Source of the DNA: Halostella pelagica
GTDB lineage: Archaea; Halobacteriota; Halobacteria; Halobacteriales; Natronoarchaeaceae
Direction: 5' to 3'
Length of the DNA stretch: 64,000 nucleotides
Assembly (NCBI GenBank): GCA_005954745.1
Contig: CP040678.1
Coordinates: 2,976,001 to 3,040,000 of the forward strand
Part shown: piece by piece, positions 27,142 through 35,145 of the stretch
Layout of the letters: each line of letters begins with the position of its first letter
Position numbering within the stretch: position 1 is the stretch's first letter
Made by a program: the position numbers and the translations under genes
The notes under the pieces: model-generated
Database searches by the model: none
What the model saw: the letters and a program-made list of their open reading frames with translations, nothing else
Told to the model about the DNA's origin: nothing

Positions 27142-28102
27142 TGGACATCTCTCGAAGGTCGATCGGGCGTCGGTTCGTGTCCGTTCCGTCGAGTACACCG
27201 TCGTACAGCGCCACGAGCTGGTCACCCATCGCGTCGAGGCTCAACTCGTCGACCGCGCTCCGCCCGTTCGACCGGCTCCCGTTCTCCAGAACGTATTCGA
27301 GCGCGGCGACCAGTTCGATCTCCCTGTCACAGACCGCCGAGTTTGCCACGTCGTCGAGCACGTCGCTCACGAATCCGACATCGGTCGAGACGACCGGCAA
27401 GTTGCACGCCGCCGCCTCCTTGACGGCCATCGGCCCGCTCTCGCGGGTCGACGTGAGTAACAGGGCGTCGCTCGCGTTCATGTAGTGCGGCATCTCCTCG
27501 TGCGGGACGCCGGTCACCGTCCGCAACTCGGCGTCGACCGAAGCCTCATCGACGACCGACCGAGCGAGCGGGTAGTTCTTCTCGGGACGGTCGGAGTCGT
27601 ACGGGAAGAGGACGACGGGGTCGTCCGTCTCCCAGCCGAGATGGTCCCGGGCGCGGTGGCGTGGGATGGGTCGGAACTGGTCCGTATCGACGCCGAACGG
27701 GATGACGGTGTGGTCGCAGTCGAGCGCCGAGGACATGACCGGACTCGGCAGGACGACCGCGTCGGAGAGCCGCGCCCCGTATCGGCTCATCGCCCGAAGC
27801 CAGCCGCGCCCGCTCATCAGGTCAGTTCCCCAGAGCGTCAGCACGACCGGTCTGGTTGGCTGCGCCAGGGCGAGGGGCGCGACGAGCCCGTAGTTCGCGT
27901 GGACGAGGTCGTAGTCGCCCGACCGGATTTCCCTGAGGATCCGCGGGTAAAAGCGGAGGTAGTCGCCGGCCGAGCGGGGCGAGTCGGGGTGGTACTCGCC
28001 CGGTACCGAGAGGACGGTACAGTCGATACCGCGGTCGTCGAGCGTCGCGACCTGTTGCTCGAAAAACGATCTGGTCGACGTGATGAGCTGTAACACGTTC
28101 AT
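27131..28102 (-). CDS. Glycosyltransferase family 4
   Basis: This 323-residue GT-B enzyme starts Met-Asn-Val-Leu-Gln-Leu-Ile-Thr-Ser. The first domain has Val-His-Ala-Asn-Tyr-Gly and Leu-Thr-Leu-Trp-Gly-Thr-Asp. The donor-binding half has Val-Ile-Pro-Phe-Gly-Val-Asp, then Leu-Leu-Leu-Thr-Ser-Thr-Arg-Glu-Ser-Gly-Pro, equivalent to the conserved Glu of the EX7E motif region, followed by Lys-Glu-Ala-Ala-Ala-Cys-Asn-Leu-Pro-Val. It would retain the donor sugar's anomeric configuration. It overlaps the upstream DUF354 gene by 4 nt (ATGA) and the downstream membrane protein by 11 nt, so it is translated as part of the operon. Confidence 0.93.
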   Translation of the reverse strand: MNVLQLITSTRSFFEQQVATLDDRGIDCTVLSVPGEYHPDSPRSAGDYLRFYPRILREIRSGDYDLVHANYGLVAPLALAQPTRPVVLTLWGTDLMSGRGWLRAMSRYGARLSDAVVLPSPVMSSALDCDHTVIPFGVDTDQFRPIPRHRARDHLGWETDDPVVLFPYDSDRPEKNYPLARSVVDEASVDAELRTVTGVPHEEMPHYMNASDALLLTSTRESGPMAVKEAAACNLPVVSTDVGFVSDVLDDVANSAVCDREIELVAALEYVLENGSRSNGRSAVDELSLDAMGDQLVALYDGVLDGTDTNRRPIDLREMSNET

Positions 28103-29175
28103 GGTCGCGTCGGCGTCGCGTCCGGTTCGCCGGGCTGAGACGTTCGCTCGCCCGGCGGTGATTCGATCTTGTCGACGACGACGTCGGTAACGTCTACCGT
28201 CTCCTCCAGTAACGTCTCACGCCGGCGCGCCCACCGCTCGTCGTTCGGGTCGCGGAGGATCGACGCCGCCTTCCGCAGGGACGCCTCGTGTCTGTCTTCG
28301 CCGTTGAAGTTGAACAGGAGACCGTAGCGCTCCTCGAGTTCTTCGGTGTATCCCAGCGAGAGCGAATTCACGTAGACTGCGGGCGTCCCGAGCACCGCGC
28401 TCTCGGTGGCAGTCGTCGCGCCCTCGCCGATGACGAGGTCCGCGTGGTAGAGGAGGTCGTGAATCCGTTCCGGCGCGATCGAGATCCGCCGGGATTCGAG
28501 GTCGTCGGGGAGCGCCACCTCGGACGTGAGCAGGACCCGCGCGCCCGCCGCCTCTAGTCGGTCGACCGCATCGTGGACGTCGTCGAAGCCGCCCTGCCCG
28601 ACGTCGTGTGAGGAATCCCAGCTGCTGAACCGAACGACGACGAGCCGGTCATCCGGGTCGGCGTCGACGGCTTCGAGTACGTCGGCGTCCGGCGTGAACC
28701 GGTCAGGGTGGAGGTACGCGAGTTCGTGGTATCCGGGATAGCGAACCTGCTTGTCCCCGACATCACCGCGATAGCACGCGGGCGTACACACCGTGTCGGC
28801 GAAGGGGTACGCCAGCGTCTTGATGATCGTCGCGTGTTCGGTGTCGTAGAAAACGACGCTGCGTGCGCCGACCGCCGACGCGACGTGTGCGGCTGCGACC
28901 CCCCCGATCGCCGTGATGACATCGGGCTCGATCCGACGGGCCCGCCGCAGTAGCCGCGTCTCGTACGTCGCCTGGACCGCCGCCAGCGAGAGCAGCGAGT
29001 CCGAACGGCCGGCGAGTACCTCGTGGTCGATCCCGTAGCGGTCGAGCAGGTCGACCGTCATCTCGTTCTCGCGGGCGAAGACGTGGACGTCGTGGCCCCG
29101 CTCCGACAACACGGAGATGGCGTTTTTGAAGAAGTGGACGTGTCCCGGATGCTGGATCGTCGTGACGACGTTCAT
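28099..29175 (-). CDS. DUF354 family protein (GT-B-like)
   Basis: This 358-residue protein starts Met-Asn-Val-Val-Thr-Thr-Ile-Gln-His-Pro-Gly-His-Val-His-Phe-Phe, the hallmark of the archaeal DUF354 family. Later conserved stretches are Val-Val-Phe-Tyr-Asp-Thr-Glu-His-Ala and Gly-Glu-Gly-Ala-Thr-Thr-Ala-Thr-Glu-Ser-Ala-Val-Leu-Gly-Thr-Pro. The latter corresponds to the UDP-sugar-binding part of UDP-GlcNAc 2-epimerase/GT-B folds, so a sugar-nucleotide role is likely. The 78-codon upstream extension is Arg/Gly-rich shadow of the next gene and is rejected. It overlaps both neighbours in the operon by 4 nt. Confidence 0.87.
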   Translation of the reverse strand: MNVVTTIQHPGHVHFFKNAISVLSERGHDVHVFARENEMTVDLLDRYGIDHEVLAGRSDSLLSLAAVQATYETRLLRRARRIEPDVITAIGGVAAAHVASAVGARSVVFYDTEHATIIKTLAYPFADTVCTPACYRGDVGDKQVRYPGYHELAYLHPDRFTPDADVLEAVDADPDDRLVVVRFSSWDSSHDVGQGGFDDVHDAVDRLEAAGARVLLTSEVALPDDLESRRISIAPERIHDLLYHADLVIGEGATTATESAVLGTPAVYVNSLSLGYTEELEERYGLLFNFNGEDRHEASLRKAASILRDPNDERWARRRETLLEETVDVTDVVVDKIESPPGERTSQPGEPDATPTRP

Positions 29176-30248
29176 TCGCGGGTCACCTCCAGTCCCTCGT
29201 TCGCCGTCGCGTCCAGCACCATCGCGGTGACGACGAGGAAGAGACTGACGGCGAGCGCCACCGCCGACTTCGCCGCACGGCCGCCGGCGGAGTCGCTGGT
29301 GAGGGACTCGACGACCGCCGTCAGTCCAGTCACGACGCCGATCACCGCACCGAAGACGCCGACGCCGTAACAGACCGCGACCGGATGAACCCCGTCGTCG
29401 AGGTAACACTCCTTCAGTCGCCAGCCGAAGCCACGCGCCAGCGTCAGCGATGTCGTCGGGACGAACGACGCGAAGTCGATCGTGCTCTCCTCGTCGCGGT
29501 AGACCGCCGGCATGGAGACGTCGACGACGCGCATGTCAGCGACGTTCAGCCGCACGAGGAGGTCGTTACAGTAGTCGTGGTTGTCGCGCATCCGGTCGAC
29601 GTCGATAGCACAGAGCGCCTCGCGAGTGATCGCGGTGTAACCGTTCTGCGGGTCGGTCGTCCGCCAGTAGCCGCTGGCGACCTTCGTCAACGCCGTCAGC
29701 AACCAGTTGCCGACGGTTCGAAACGGCGGCATCTCCATCCAGTCCTCGCGGTTCGCCAGGCGGTTGCCCTTCGCGTAGTCGGCCTCGTCCTCGACCAGCG
29801 GGTCCAGCAACGCCGGCATGCGCTCGGGGTCCATCTGTCCGTCGGCATCTATCGTGACCGTCAGGTCGACGCCGTCCGCGCGGGCGCGGCGGTACCCGGT
29901 TCTGAGTGCGCCCCCGGCCCCCTGATTCTCCTCGTGACGGATAGGGACGACCTGCGGGTCGGCCAGCGTTCCGCCGTCCGGGAGCGATTCGGGGGGTGGG
30001 ACCTCCCGACCACTCGCGACCGCGTCCGTCACGGTCTCGTCGGCCACCGCTTCATCCCGATTCACCGCAGAACAGTCGGGGTCGGCCGTCGCGTACCGCT
30101 GGATCACGTCCCAGGTCCTGTCGGTAGAGCAGTCGTCGACTGCGTAGACGCGGTCGACGAAGGCCGGTATCGATTCGAGAACGTGCCCGATGCGTTCCGC
30201 CTCGTCGTAGGCGGGGACGATGACCCCGACCGTGTGGTCGCGGTACAT
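29172..30248 (-). CDS. Glycosyltransferase family 2 (dolichyl-phosphate sugar synthase type)
   Basis: This 358-residue protein has a GT-A core: Val-Ile-Val-Pro-Ala-Tyr-Asp-Glu-Ala, Val-Asp-Asp-Cys-Ser-Thr-Asp, a Gly-Ala-Gly-Gly-Ala-Leu-Arg-Thr-Gly-Tyr helix, and the Thr-Ile-Asp-Ala-Asp-Gly-Gln-Met-Asp-Pro metal motif. These are typical of DPM1/AglJ-like enzymes that charge the polyprenyl carrier. An acidic insert follows the first motif. Two hydrophobic helices close the C-terminus. It may build the lipid-linked donor used by the other operon enzymes. The stop codon of the upstream dehydrogenase gene overlaps its ATG. The much longer upstream frame is the shadow of that gene. Confidence 0.92.
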   Translation of the reverse strand: MYRDHTVGVIVPAYDEAERIGHVLESIPAFVDRVYAVDDCSTDRTWDVIQRYATADPDCSAVNRDEAVADETVTDAVASGREVPPPESLPDGGTLADPQVVPIRHEENQGAGGALRTGYRRARADGVDLTVTIDADGQMDPERMPALLDPLVEDEADYAKGNRLANREDWMEMPPFRTVGNWLLTALTKVASGYWRTTDPQNGYTAITREALCAIDVDRMRDNHDYCNDLLVRLNVADMRVVDVSMPAVYRDEESTIDFASFVPTTSLTLARGFGWRLKECYLDDGVHPVAVCYGVGVFGAVIGVVTGLTAVVESLTSDSAGGRAAKSAVALAVSLFLVVTAMVLDATANEGLEVTRE

Positions 30249-31654
30249 CACAACCTCCTGTAGGCGATATCCTGTTCCCGCATGGCCTCGGGGTCGAGGG
30301 CACCGGTTACGTCGATCAGGACGGGGTCGTCGTTGAACTGCGCAGCCACCTCCGCGTGGTCGAGGTCGCGGAACTCGCCGTGGGGCGTCGAGAGAATGGC
30401 ACCGTCCATCTCCTCGAACGAGAGAGACTCCTGTACTTCGATGCCGAACGCGTCCCGCATCGCCTCGTCGTCGCCGTGCGGATCGTAGCCGACGACATCG
30501 ATATCGTACTCCCGGAGGTTGTCGACGACCTCCGCGACCTTCGACGTGCGGATGTCGGCGACGTCGGATTTGTAGGTGAGTCCGAGTAGCAGCAGCCGAC
30601 TGTGCTTGAGCGTCTTCTCGCTCTGGTTCAGGGCCTTGATCGCCACGGTGGCGACGTGGTCGGGCATCGATTCGTTGACCTCGCGGCCCGTGAGCATCAA
30701 CTCGGGGACGAACCCGTCGCGCTCCGACTGGTGGGCGAAGAAGTACGGGTCGACGGGGATGCAGTGGCCGCCGACGAGACCCGGCCTGTAGCCGTGGAAG
30801 TTCCACTTCGTCCCCGCGGCTTCGAGTACCGCGTGGGTGTCGAGGTCCATCCGCTCGAACGCCATCGAAAGCTCGTTCATCAACGCGATGTTGAGGTCCC
30901 GCTGAACGTTTTCGACGAGCTTGCACGCCTCGGCCACCTCGATCGAGGGGGCGCGGTAGATGCCGGCGTCGACGACCGAGTCGTAGAGCGCTGCGACGTC
31001 CTCTAAAACAGCGGTGTTTTGCCCACTCACGACCTTGACGACGTTCCGGAGAGAGTGGTCGTCGTCACCCGGCGTCGCCCGTTCGGGCGAGTAGCCGACG
31101 TGGAAACCGTCGCCACACGTCAGTTCGGAGGTGTTCTCGATGGCGGGGACCAGAACCTCCCGCGTCGCGCCCGGGTACACCGTTGATTCGAGGATCACGG
31201 TTGTCCCCGGACTGATGGACGCACCAACCGTTTCGCCGGCGCTCCGGACTAATTCGAGGTCGGGCTGTTGGTTGCGGTCGACGGGCGTCGGGACCGCGAT
31301 GACGACGTACTCCGCGGCACTGATCGCGGACGGGTTCGACGTGTACGTGATATCGTCGTCGGCGACTGCCTCGTCGTCCAGGTCGCCGGTCGTGTCGACG
31401 CCGTTTTGCAGGGTCTCGACCTTCTCGGCGTCGATGTCGTACCCGATGACGCCGTAGCCCGCCTGGGCAAACCCGGTCGCCAGCGGAAGGCCGACGTACC
31501 CGAGTCCGACCACGCAGACGCTCGCATTCCGCGGCTGGTCCGGCTCGGTCGCGTTCCGAGGGCGCTGTCCGTCCGTGTTTCGAGACTGGACGGAACTGCC
31601 GTCGTTCTCGACGCGGTCCATTCGACCGTCGGTATCGCTGAGTGGTGGATTCAT
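30248..31654 (-). CDS. Nucleotide-sugar dehydrogenase (UDP-glucose/UDP-ManNAc 6-dehydrogenase family)
   Basis: This is a 468-residue NAD-dependent enzyme oxidising the C6 hydroxyl of a UDP-sugar to a uronic acid. The Rossmann motif is Val-Val-Gly-Leu-Gly-Tyr-Val-Gly-Leu-Pro (about 45-54) and the catalytic Cys298 lies in Gly-Gly-His-Cys-Ile-Pro-Val-Asp-Pro-Tyr-Phe. Gly-Leu-Thr-Tyr-Lys-Ser-Asp-Val-Ala-Asp-Ile-Arg marks the C-terminal domain. It leads the minus-strand operon and supplies an acidic sugar. The start is uncertain: the ATG at 31654 leaves a 40-residue polar leader, and the frame runs on to a GTG at 31816 that sits well behind a TATA element at 31851-31859. I cannot tell N-acetylated from plain hexose substrate. 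Confidence 0.9.
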   Translation of the reverse strand: MNPPLSDTDGRMDRVENDGSSVQSRNTDGQRPRNATEPDQPRNASVCVVGLGYVGLPLATGFAQAGYGVIGYDIDAEKVETLQNGVDTTGDLDDEAVADDDITYTSNPSAISAAEYVVIAVPTPVDRNQQPDLELVRSAGETVGASISPGTTVILESTVYPGATREVLVPAIENTSELTCGDGFHVGYSPERATPGDDDHSLRNVVKVVSGQNTAVLEDVAALYDSVVDAGIYRAPSIEVAEACKLVENVQRDLNIALMNELSMAFERMDLDTHAVLEAAGTKWNFHGYRPGLVGGHCIPVDPYFFAHQSERDGFVPELMLTGREVNESMPDHVATVAIKALNQSEKTLKHSRLLLLGLTYKSDVADIRTSKVAEVVDNLREYDIDVVGYDPHGDDEAMRDAFGIEVQESLSFEEMDGAILSTPHGEFRDLDHAEVAAQFNDDPVLIDVTGALDPEAMREQDIAYRRL

Positions 31655-32146
31655 ATATCGTCTCTTCGGATGTTCTGTGCCGATCCGACCCGGACTCGGG
31701 CGAAGGAACTGAGACGCGAACCGTCGGTCGAAGCGACGGATCGGTGCGTCTCGGTCCCTCGTCAGCGACGGCGACGGCGCGTCCGTCACCGCGCCCCGCC
31801 GGGATCGGCCGAGCACGAACCTCGAAGTGGAAGACGAACCTGTCAGTCATTATTATAAAGCAGGTAAACGCTCGACGCCGCTCTGACCGTCGTCTTCGTC
31901 CCCTCGAACACCCATCTGAGACGGAGATTCGGGTCTCGGCGCCCCGAGAACGCCGGAAATCCCGTTTATATCCGCGTTAAACGCCGACTTGTTCTACTAA
32001 TAATAACGGGAGAGGCGTGTCAGGTATCTCACCATGAGAGCGAGGGCAGTCGACGAGCATCGTGAGACTGATCGGTCGGAGAGATAGGAAAGATTAACAG
32101 TGGGATCGTGAGTACCTCCGATACTGACGTAAAAACGACAATCGCT
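31655..32146 (+). other. Divergent intergenic region between the glycan operon and the calcium-repeat gene
   Basis: This holds the TATA element of the minus-strand operon (31851-31859) and a weak AT-rich run (about 32090-32098) for the plus-strand gene. Whether the GTG at 31816 or the ATG at 31654 starts the dehydrogenase is unresolved, so up to 160 nt may be coding. Confidence 0.4.
31851..31859 (-). promoter_or_regulatory. TATA element for the glycan operon
   Basis: On the minus strand this reads TTTATAATA. It predicts a start near 31826, just before the GTG at 31816 and about 170 nt before the ATG at 31654. Confidence 0.45.
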
Positions 32147-33580
32147 ATGGATTTCAGGTCCCTTGCCGCCGTCGTCGTTATCCTGTTGTTCCTCGTGTCC
32201 TCTACGCCAGTCGCGGCAGACGCATCTGGCGTCGCAATAGAGGGGGCGTCGTACGCGGGCGAAGGTGTCGTCGAACAGAACGAAGACACCGTCCGACTGT
32301 GGCAGTCCGACCCTCACACGCTCAACGTCACACTTACTGACACGAACGCCTCTACGCGCGTTGAAGTCTGTGTCGGCGTCGCCAACGCGAGCAACGAGTC
32401 GGTGCACAACCTCAGTTGTCAGATAACAACGACTACTGTGAACGGAAGTACAGCCTCTGTACCGGTCGAAAAGTTGCCCGAAAACGTCACCGGTGACCAG
32501 ACTGTCGTAGTGACCGTCCGGAACAATCCATCCGGGTTCCAGAAGAGTGAGCTACTCGACCGGGACACCGTTTCGGTACAGGTGATCGAGAAAGACGGCG
32601 ACCTCGACAGCGACCGGCTAACGAACCACCAAGAGGTCGAGTACGAAACAAACATGTCCAAGGCCGATACCGACGGAGACGGCCACGGCGACGGCAAGGA
32701 GGTACACGAGTACGGGACCGATCCGACGGACACAGACACCGACAGTGACGGCCTCCGGGACGGCGACGAGATCAGCCGCGGAACCGACCCGACTGCATCG
32801 GACACGGACAGTGACGGGCTCACTGACAGCGAGGAAGTCAACGAGTACGACACCGACCCGACGGTACCGGACACGGACGGCGACGGCCTCACTGACGGCG
32901 AGGAAGTCGACGAGTACGACTCCGACCCGACGGAACCGGACACGGACGGTGACGGGCTTACTGACAGCGAGGAAGCCGACGAGTACGACACCGACCCGAC
33001 GGCACCGGACACGGACGGCGACGGACTCACTGACGGCGAGGAAGTCGACGAGTACGACTCCGACCCGACGGCACCGGACACGGACGGCGACTTCGTGAGC
33101 GACGGCACCGAAGTCACTGTCTGGTCCGGACCGAGCAGCGCCGCGACACCGCTGGCATACGTTATCGTCGCGGTCGGTGGTCTCGTAGCGGTGGCGTGGC
33201 GGATCGACGGTGCCGACGGTCTTGAACGACTCAGGTCAGTCGTCGAATCCGAGTCCGCCGAGGATACAGAGACCGAATCCGTATCCGCCGTCGGCACGAC
33301 CGACGGCACTGACGAACCGGCAGAGACAAACGGGACGACTGAACCGCCGCTTATCACCGACGACGCGCGAGTCCTACGGATGCTCGACGAGCACAGTGGT
33401 CGCCTCCCGCAAAGCGAGGTCGTCGAGCGGACCGAGTGGTCAAAATCCAAAGTCAGCCGCCTCCTCTCGCGGATGGAAGACGAAGACCAGATCAAGAAGA
33501 TCACTATCGGCAGAGAGAATCTCATCACCCACATGTCCGACCAGCCGCTGGAGTCCAACGATAGCTCCGTGAACGATTGA
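32147..33580 (+). CDS. Membrane-anchored protein: extended calcium-type repeats outside, winged helix inside (paralogue of the 5496 gene)
   Basis: In this 477-residue protein a signal peptide ([16 protein letters not shown]) is followed by a beta-rich domain (about 25-145) with Asn-x-Ser/Thr sites. Seven D-x-D-x-D-G-type acidic repeats follow (about 148-325), four of them near-identical 23-residue units. Then come one transmembrane helix (about 335-352), an acidic linker and a cytoplasmic winged helix (about 405-465) with [11 protein letters not shown], nearly the recognition helix of the 5496 protein. The layout suggests a rigid, Ca2+-stabilised stalk transmitting an outside signal to DNA. 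The frame also opens at a GTG (32108), but the signal peptide starts at 32147. Confidence 0.86.
   Translation: MDFRSLAAVVVILLFLVSSTPVAADASGVAIEGASYAGEGVVEQNEDTVRLWQSDPHTLNVTLTDTNASTRVEVCVGVANASNESVHNLSCQITTTTVNGSTASVPVEKLPENVTGDQTVVVTVRNNPSGFQKSELLDRDTVSVQVIEKDGDLDSDRLTNHQEVEYETNMSKADTDGDGHGDGKEVHEYGTDPTDTDTDSDGLRDGDEISRGTDPTASDTDSDGLTDSEEVNEYDTDPTVPDTDGDGLTDGEEVDEYDSDPTEPDTDGDGLTDSEEADEYDTDPTAPDTDGDGLTDGEEVDEYDSDPTAPDTDGDFVSDGTEVTVWSGPSSAATPLAYVIVAVGGLVAVAWRIDGADGLERLRSVVESESAEDTETESVSAVGTTDGTDEPAETNGTTEPPLITDDARVLRMLDEHSGRLPQSEVVERTEWSKSKVSRLLSRMEDEDQIKKITIGRENLITHMSDQPLESNDSSVND
32801..33076 (+). repeat. 69-bp tandem repeat, four copies, coding for calcium-type repeats
   Basis: Units starting GACACGGACAG/GACACGGACGG lie at 32801, 32870, 32939 and 33008, with a partial fifth at 33077. 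Copies alternate between two versions (Asp-Ser-Glu-Glu and Asp-Gly-Glu-Glu), which suggests duplication of a two-unit block. Confidence 0.9.
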
Positions 33581-33581
33581 T

Positions 33582-33715
33582 AGGGTCGTTCGTGATTTTC
33601 ACCGGCATAGATTCTCCGTCGTCGGGTTTCTTCACCGGCATAGACTCTCCGTCGTCGGTTTTACCCCCAACTCGTTTGCTGCTGGGGTTGGCCGAACACA
33701 GTTACGAACGACCCT
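33582..33715 (+). repeat. 12-bp inverted repeat enclosing two 33-nt direct repeats
   Basis: AGGGTCGTTCGT at 33582-33593 is perfectly complementary to 33704-33715. Between the arms, a 33-nt unit starting TTCACCGGCATAGA is repeated in tandem (33598-33630 and 33631-33663, few differences). It begins directly after the stop of the calcium-repeat gene and lies before a convergent gene. Confidence 0.8.
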
Positions 33716-33802
33716 GTGACGCCGGTGCAGCGGTAGAGAAGGGGAGAGTGAACGCGATACACACCGTCGAGGCGGACGCGGACCGGTGATGCGTCCGGCA
33801 GA

Positions 33803-34630
33803 TCAATCGTCGCTTGCCCGTTCGAGTTGTGCTCTGGTCTCGTCCAGATCGACGGTCGGTGCGGTGACATCGCCGTCGACGACGACGCGAGGGACCGTAG
33901 AGACGCCAGCGTCGCTCGCGGCGTCCGTGGTTGCCCGCACCGCGGAGGCGTACGCGTCATCGTCGAGCGCCCGTCCGATCTGAGACACACCGCGGACGCC
34001 GGCCTCCTCGGCGAGTTGTTCGAGGAGATCGCGTTGGGCCCACTCGTACTGCTCCTGTGGCTGGTTCTCGAAGACGTACGCGAGATACGCCCAGTAGTTC
34101 GCCGGGTCCGCGTTCCAGACTGCGAGTCCGGCGCGAGCGGCCCGCGGCGCGTCGGGACCGAGAAACGGCTCGCCTGAACGGTATCCCAGGAACCGGAATT
34201 CCAGAGCGATATCCTCGGAACGGACGAACTCCGCGACGATCCCGTCGAGTTGTTCGAGGACGAACGTCCGCGTGTGGGGACACTTCCAGTTCCCGTAGAC
34301 GGTTGCCGTCGCCGTCGCGTCGGCGGAGCTCATCGTCGCGTACTCGTACTGTCCAGGGTCGTCGGGAACCGGCGCGGTTCCGGCGAACGAGACGCCCGGC
34401 TGACGGATCGTGATACCGTCCGCGTCGAACGACTCGTCAGCGGATTCAACGCGGGAAATCCGTGTCCCGGTTTCGCTGTCGGGGGGCCGCTGGGTCACTG
34501 TATCCGCCCTCTCCGTGCCCGTATCGGACGTGTCCATCGCTTCGAGAACGGATGCACAGCCCCCGAGCGAAGCCGTGACCGCGGTTCCGATCGCCCCTAC
34601 GACGCGTCTCCGCGGAACGTCATCTGCCAT
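33803..34630 (-). CDS. Exported DsbA-like thioredoxin-fold lipoprotein with a single-Cys CPHT motif
   Basis: This is a 275-residue protein from the ATG at 34630. The N-terminus has Pro-Arg-Arg-Arg (Tat-like), a short hydrophobic run and the lipobox Leu-Gly-Gly-Cys25. A polar linker leads to a DsbA-type thioredoxin domain: Val-Tyr-Gly-Asn-Trp-Lys-Cys117-Pro-His-Thr120, a helical insertion, and the cis-Pro segment Val-Ser-Thr-Val-Pro-Arg-Val-Val-Val-Asp-Gly. The second active-site Cys is Thr, so it cannot form the usual intramolecular disulfide; it may act as a monothiol isomerase, a reductase or a chaperone. A TATA element at 34656-34664 supports the start. It is lipid-anchored outside the cell. 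Confidence 0.85.
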   Translation of the reverse strand: MADDVPRRRVVGAIGTAVTASLGGCASVLEAMDTSDTGTERADTVTQRPPDSETGTRISRVESADESFDADGITIRQPGVSFAGTAPVPDDPGQYEYATMSSADATATATVYGNWKCPHTRTFVLEQLDGIVAEFVRSEDIALEFRFLGYRSGEPFLGPDAPRAARAGLAVWNADPANYWAYLAYVFENQPQEQYEWAQRDLLEQLAEEAGVRGVSQIGRALDDDAYASAVRATTDAASDAGVSTVPRVVVDGDVTAPTVDLDETRAQLERASDD

Positions 34631-34655
34631 GGGACGCCGAAGGGACGGCGAGGGC

Positions 34656-34664
34656 ATTATTATC
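34656..34664 (-). promoter_or_regulatory. TATA element for the DsbA-like gene
   Basis: ATAATAAT on the minus strand is about 30 nt before the ATG at 34630, consistent with a leaderless transcript. Confidence 0.5.
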
Positions 34665-35022
34665 TCGACGATAAGCGAGACGTACGACGCCGAGTCGCGT
34701 CAGTGGACTCGACACCGACCGAAATTCCGGTCGCTCCCTATCGCTGACTATCGACGCGCGGTCGGTCACGGTCTGACCCGGCGGTACGAACGTTGAACTC
34801 GCGAAACAGTACGGGAGAGTCACGTCGCAACGGTCCGATACTGTCCGTTCGCCCGAGCGTGCGGCCGCTACGGCGGGCTGAGCCGGCTAAATTCGAGCCG
34901 CGAGGGGTTACACCTCCGCTAAGGCGGCTTATCTAACCTATAGTAAATTCCCGGTACATGAATGTGTCCGGTAAGCGCCCCCTCTCCCCGACGGACGGGG
35001 ACGGCGGGCCACCAGACCAACT
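34665..35022 (+). other. Intergenic region upstream of glmS
   Basis: This contains a TATA-like CCTATAGTAAAT (about 34936-34947) that would start a glmS transcript near 34970, with a 5' leader of about 175 nt carrying the small frame at 35023. A hairpin CCGC-TAAG-GCGG lies just before it (about 34917-34928). No other gene is evident. Confidence 0.35.
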
Positions 35023-35145
35023 ATGTATCAGCACACCACCGTAGACGGTCGATTTCCGCAGGAGAGCGTCGGAACCACGGAGCATGATACGACAGTCGTT
35101 GCGCCGCTCGGATCGAGTGCGATCCAGACGGAGGTGAGAGGCTGA
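35023..35145 (+). CDS. Small open frame overlapping the glmS start (possible leader peptide)
   Basis: The 40-codon frame starts MYQHTTVDGRFPQ and ends Glu-Val-Arg-Gly. Its TGA shares one base with the glmS ATG (TGATG), the arrangement used for translational coupling. Composition is mildly acidic and not obviously random. The glmS Shine-Dalgarno sequence lies inside it. It may be a regulatory leader or a small protein; no homologue is recognised and chance cannot be excluded. Confidence 0.4.
   Translation: MYQHTTVDGRFPQESVGTTEHDTTVVAPLGSSAIQTEVRG
35110..35137 (+). promoter_or_regulatory. Hairpin and strong ribosome binding site before glmS
   Basis: A perfect 6-bp stem (GGATCG / CGATCC, 35110-35115 and 35120-35125) with an AGTG loop ends 4 nt before GGAGGTGA (35130-35137), which is 7 nt from the ATG. 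A good Shine-Dalgarno site shows that glmS is not leaderless, unlike many genes here. Confidence 0.55.

Noticed and set aside
34936..35144. glmS riboswitch/ribozyme in the glmS leader
   Set aside because: The leader is too short and shows none of the pseudoknotted core of the bacterial glmS ribozyme; only a small hairpin is visible.
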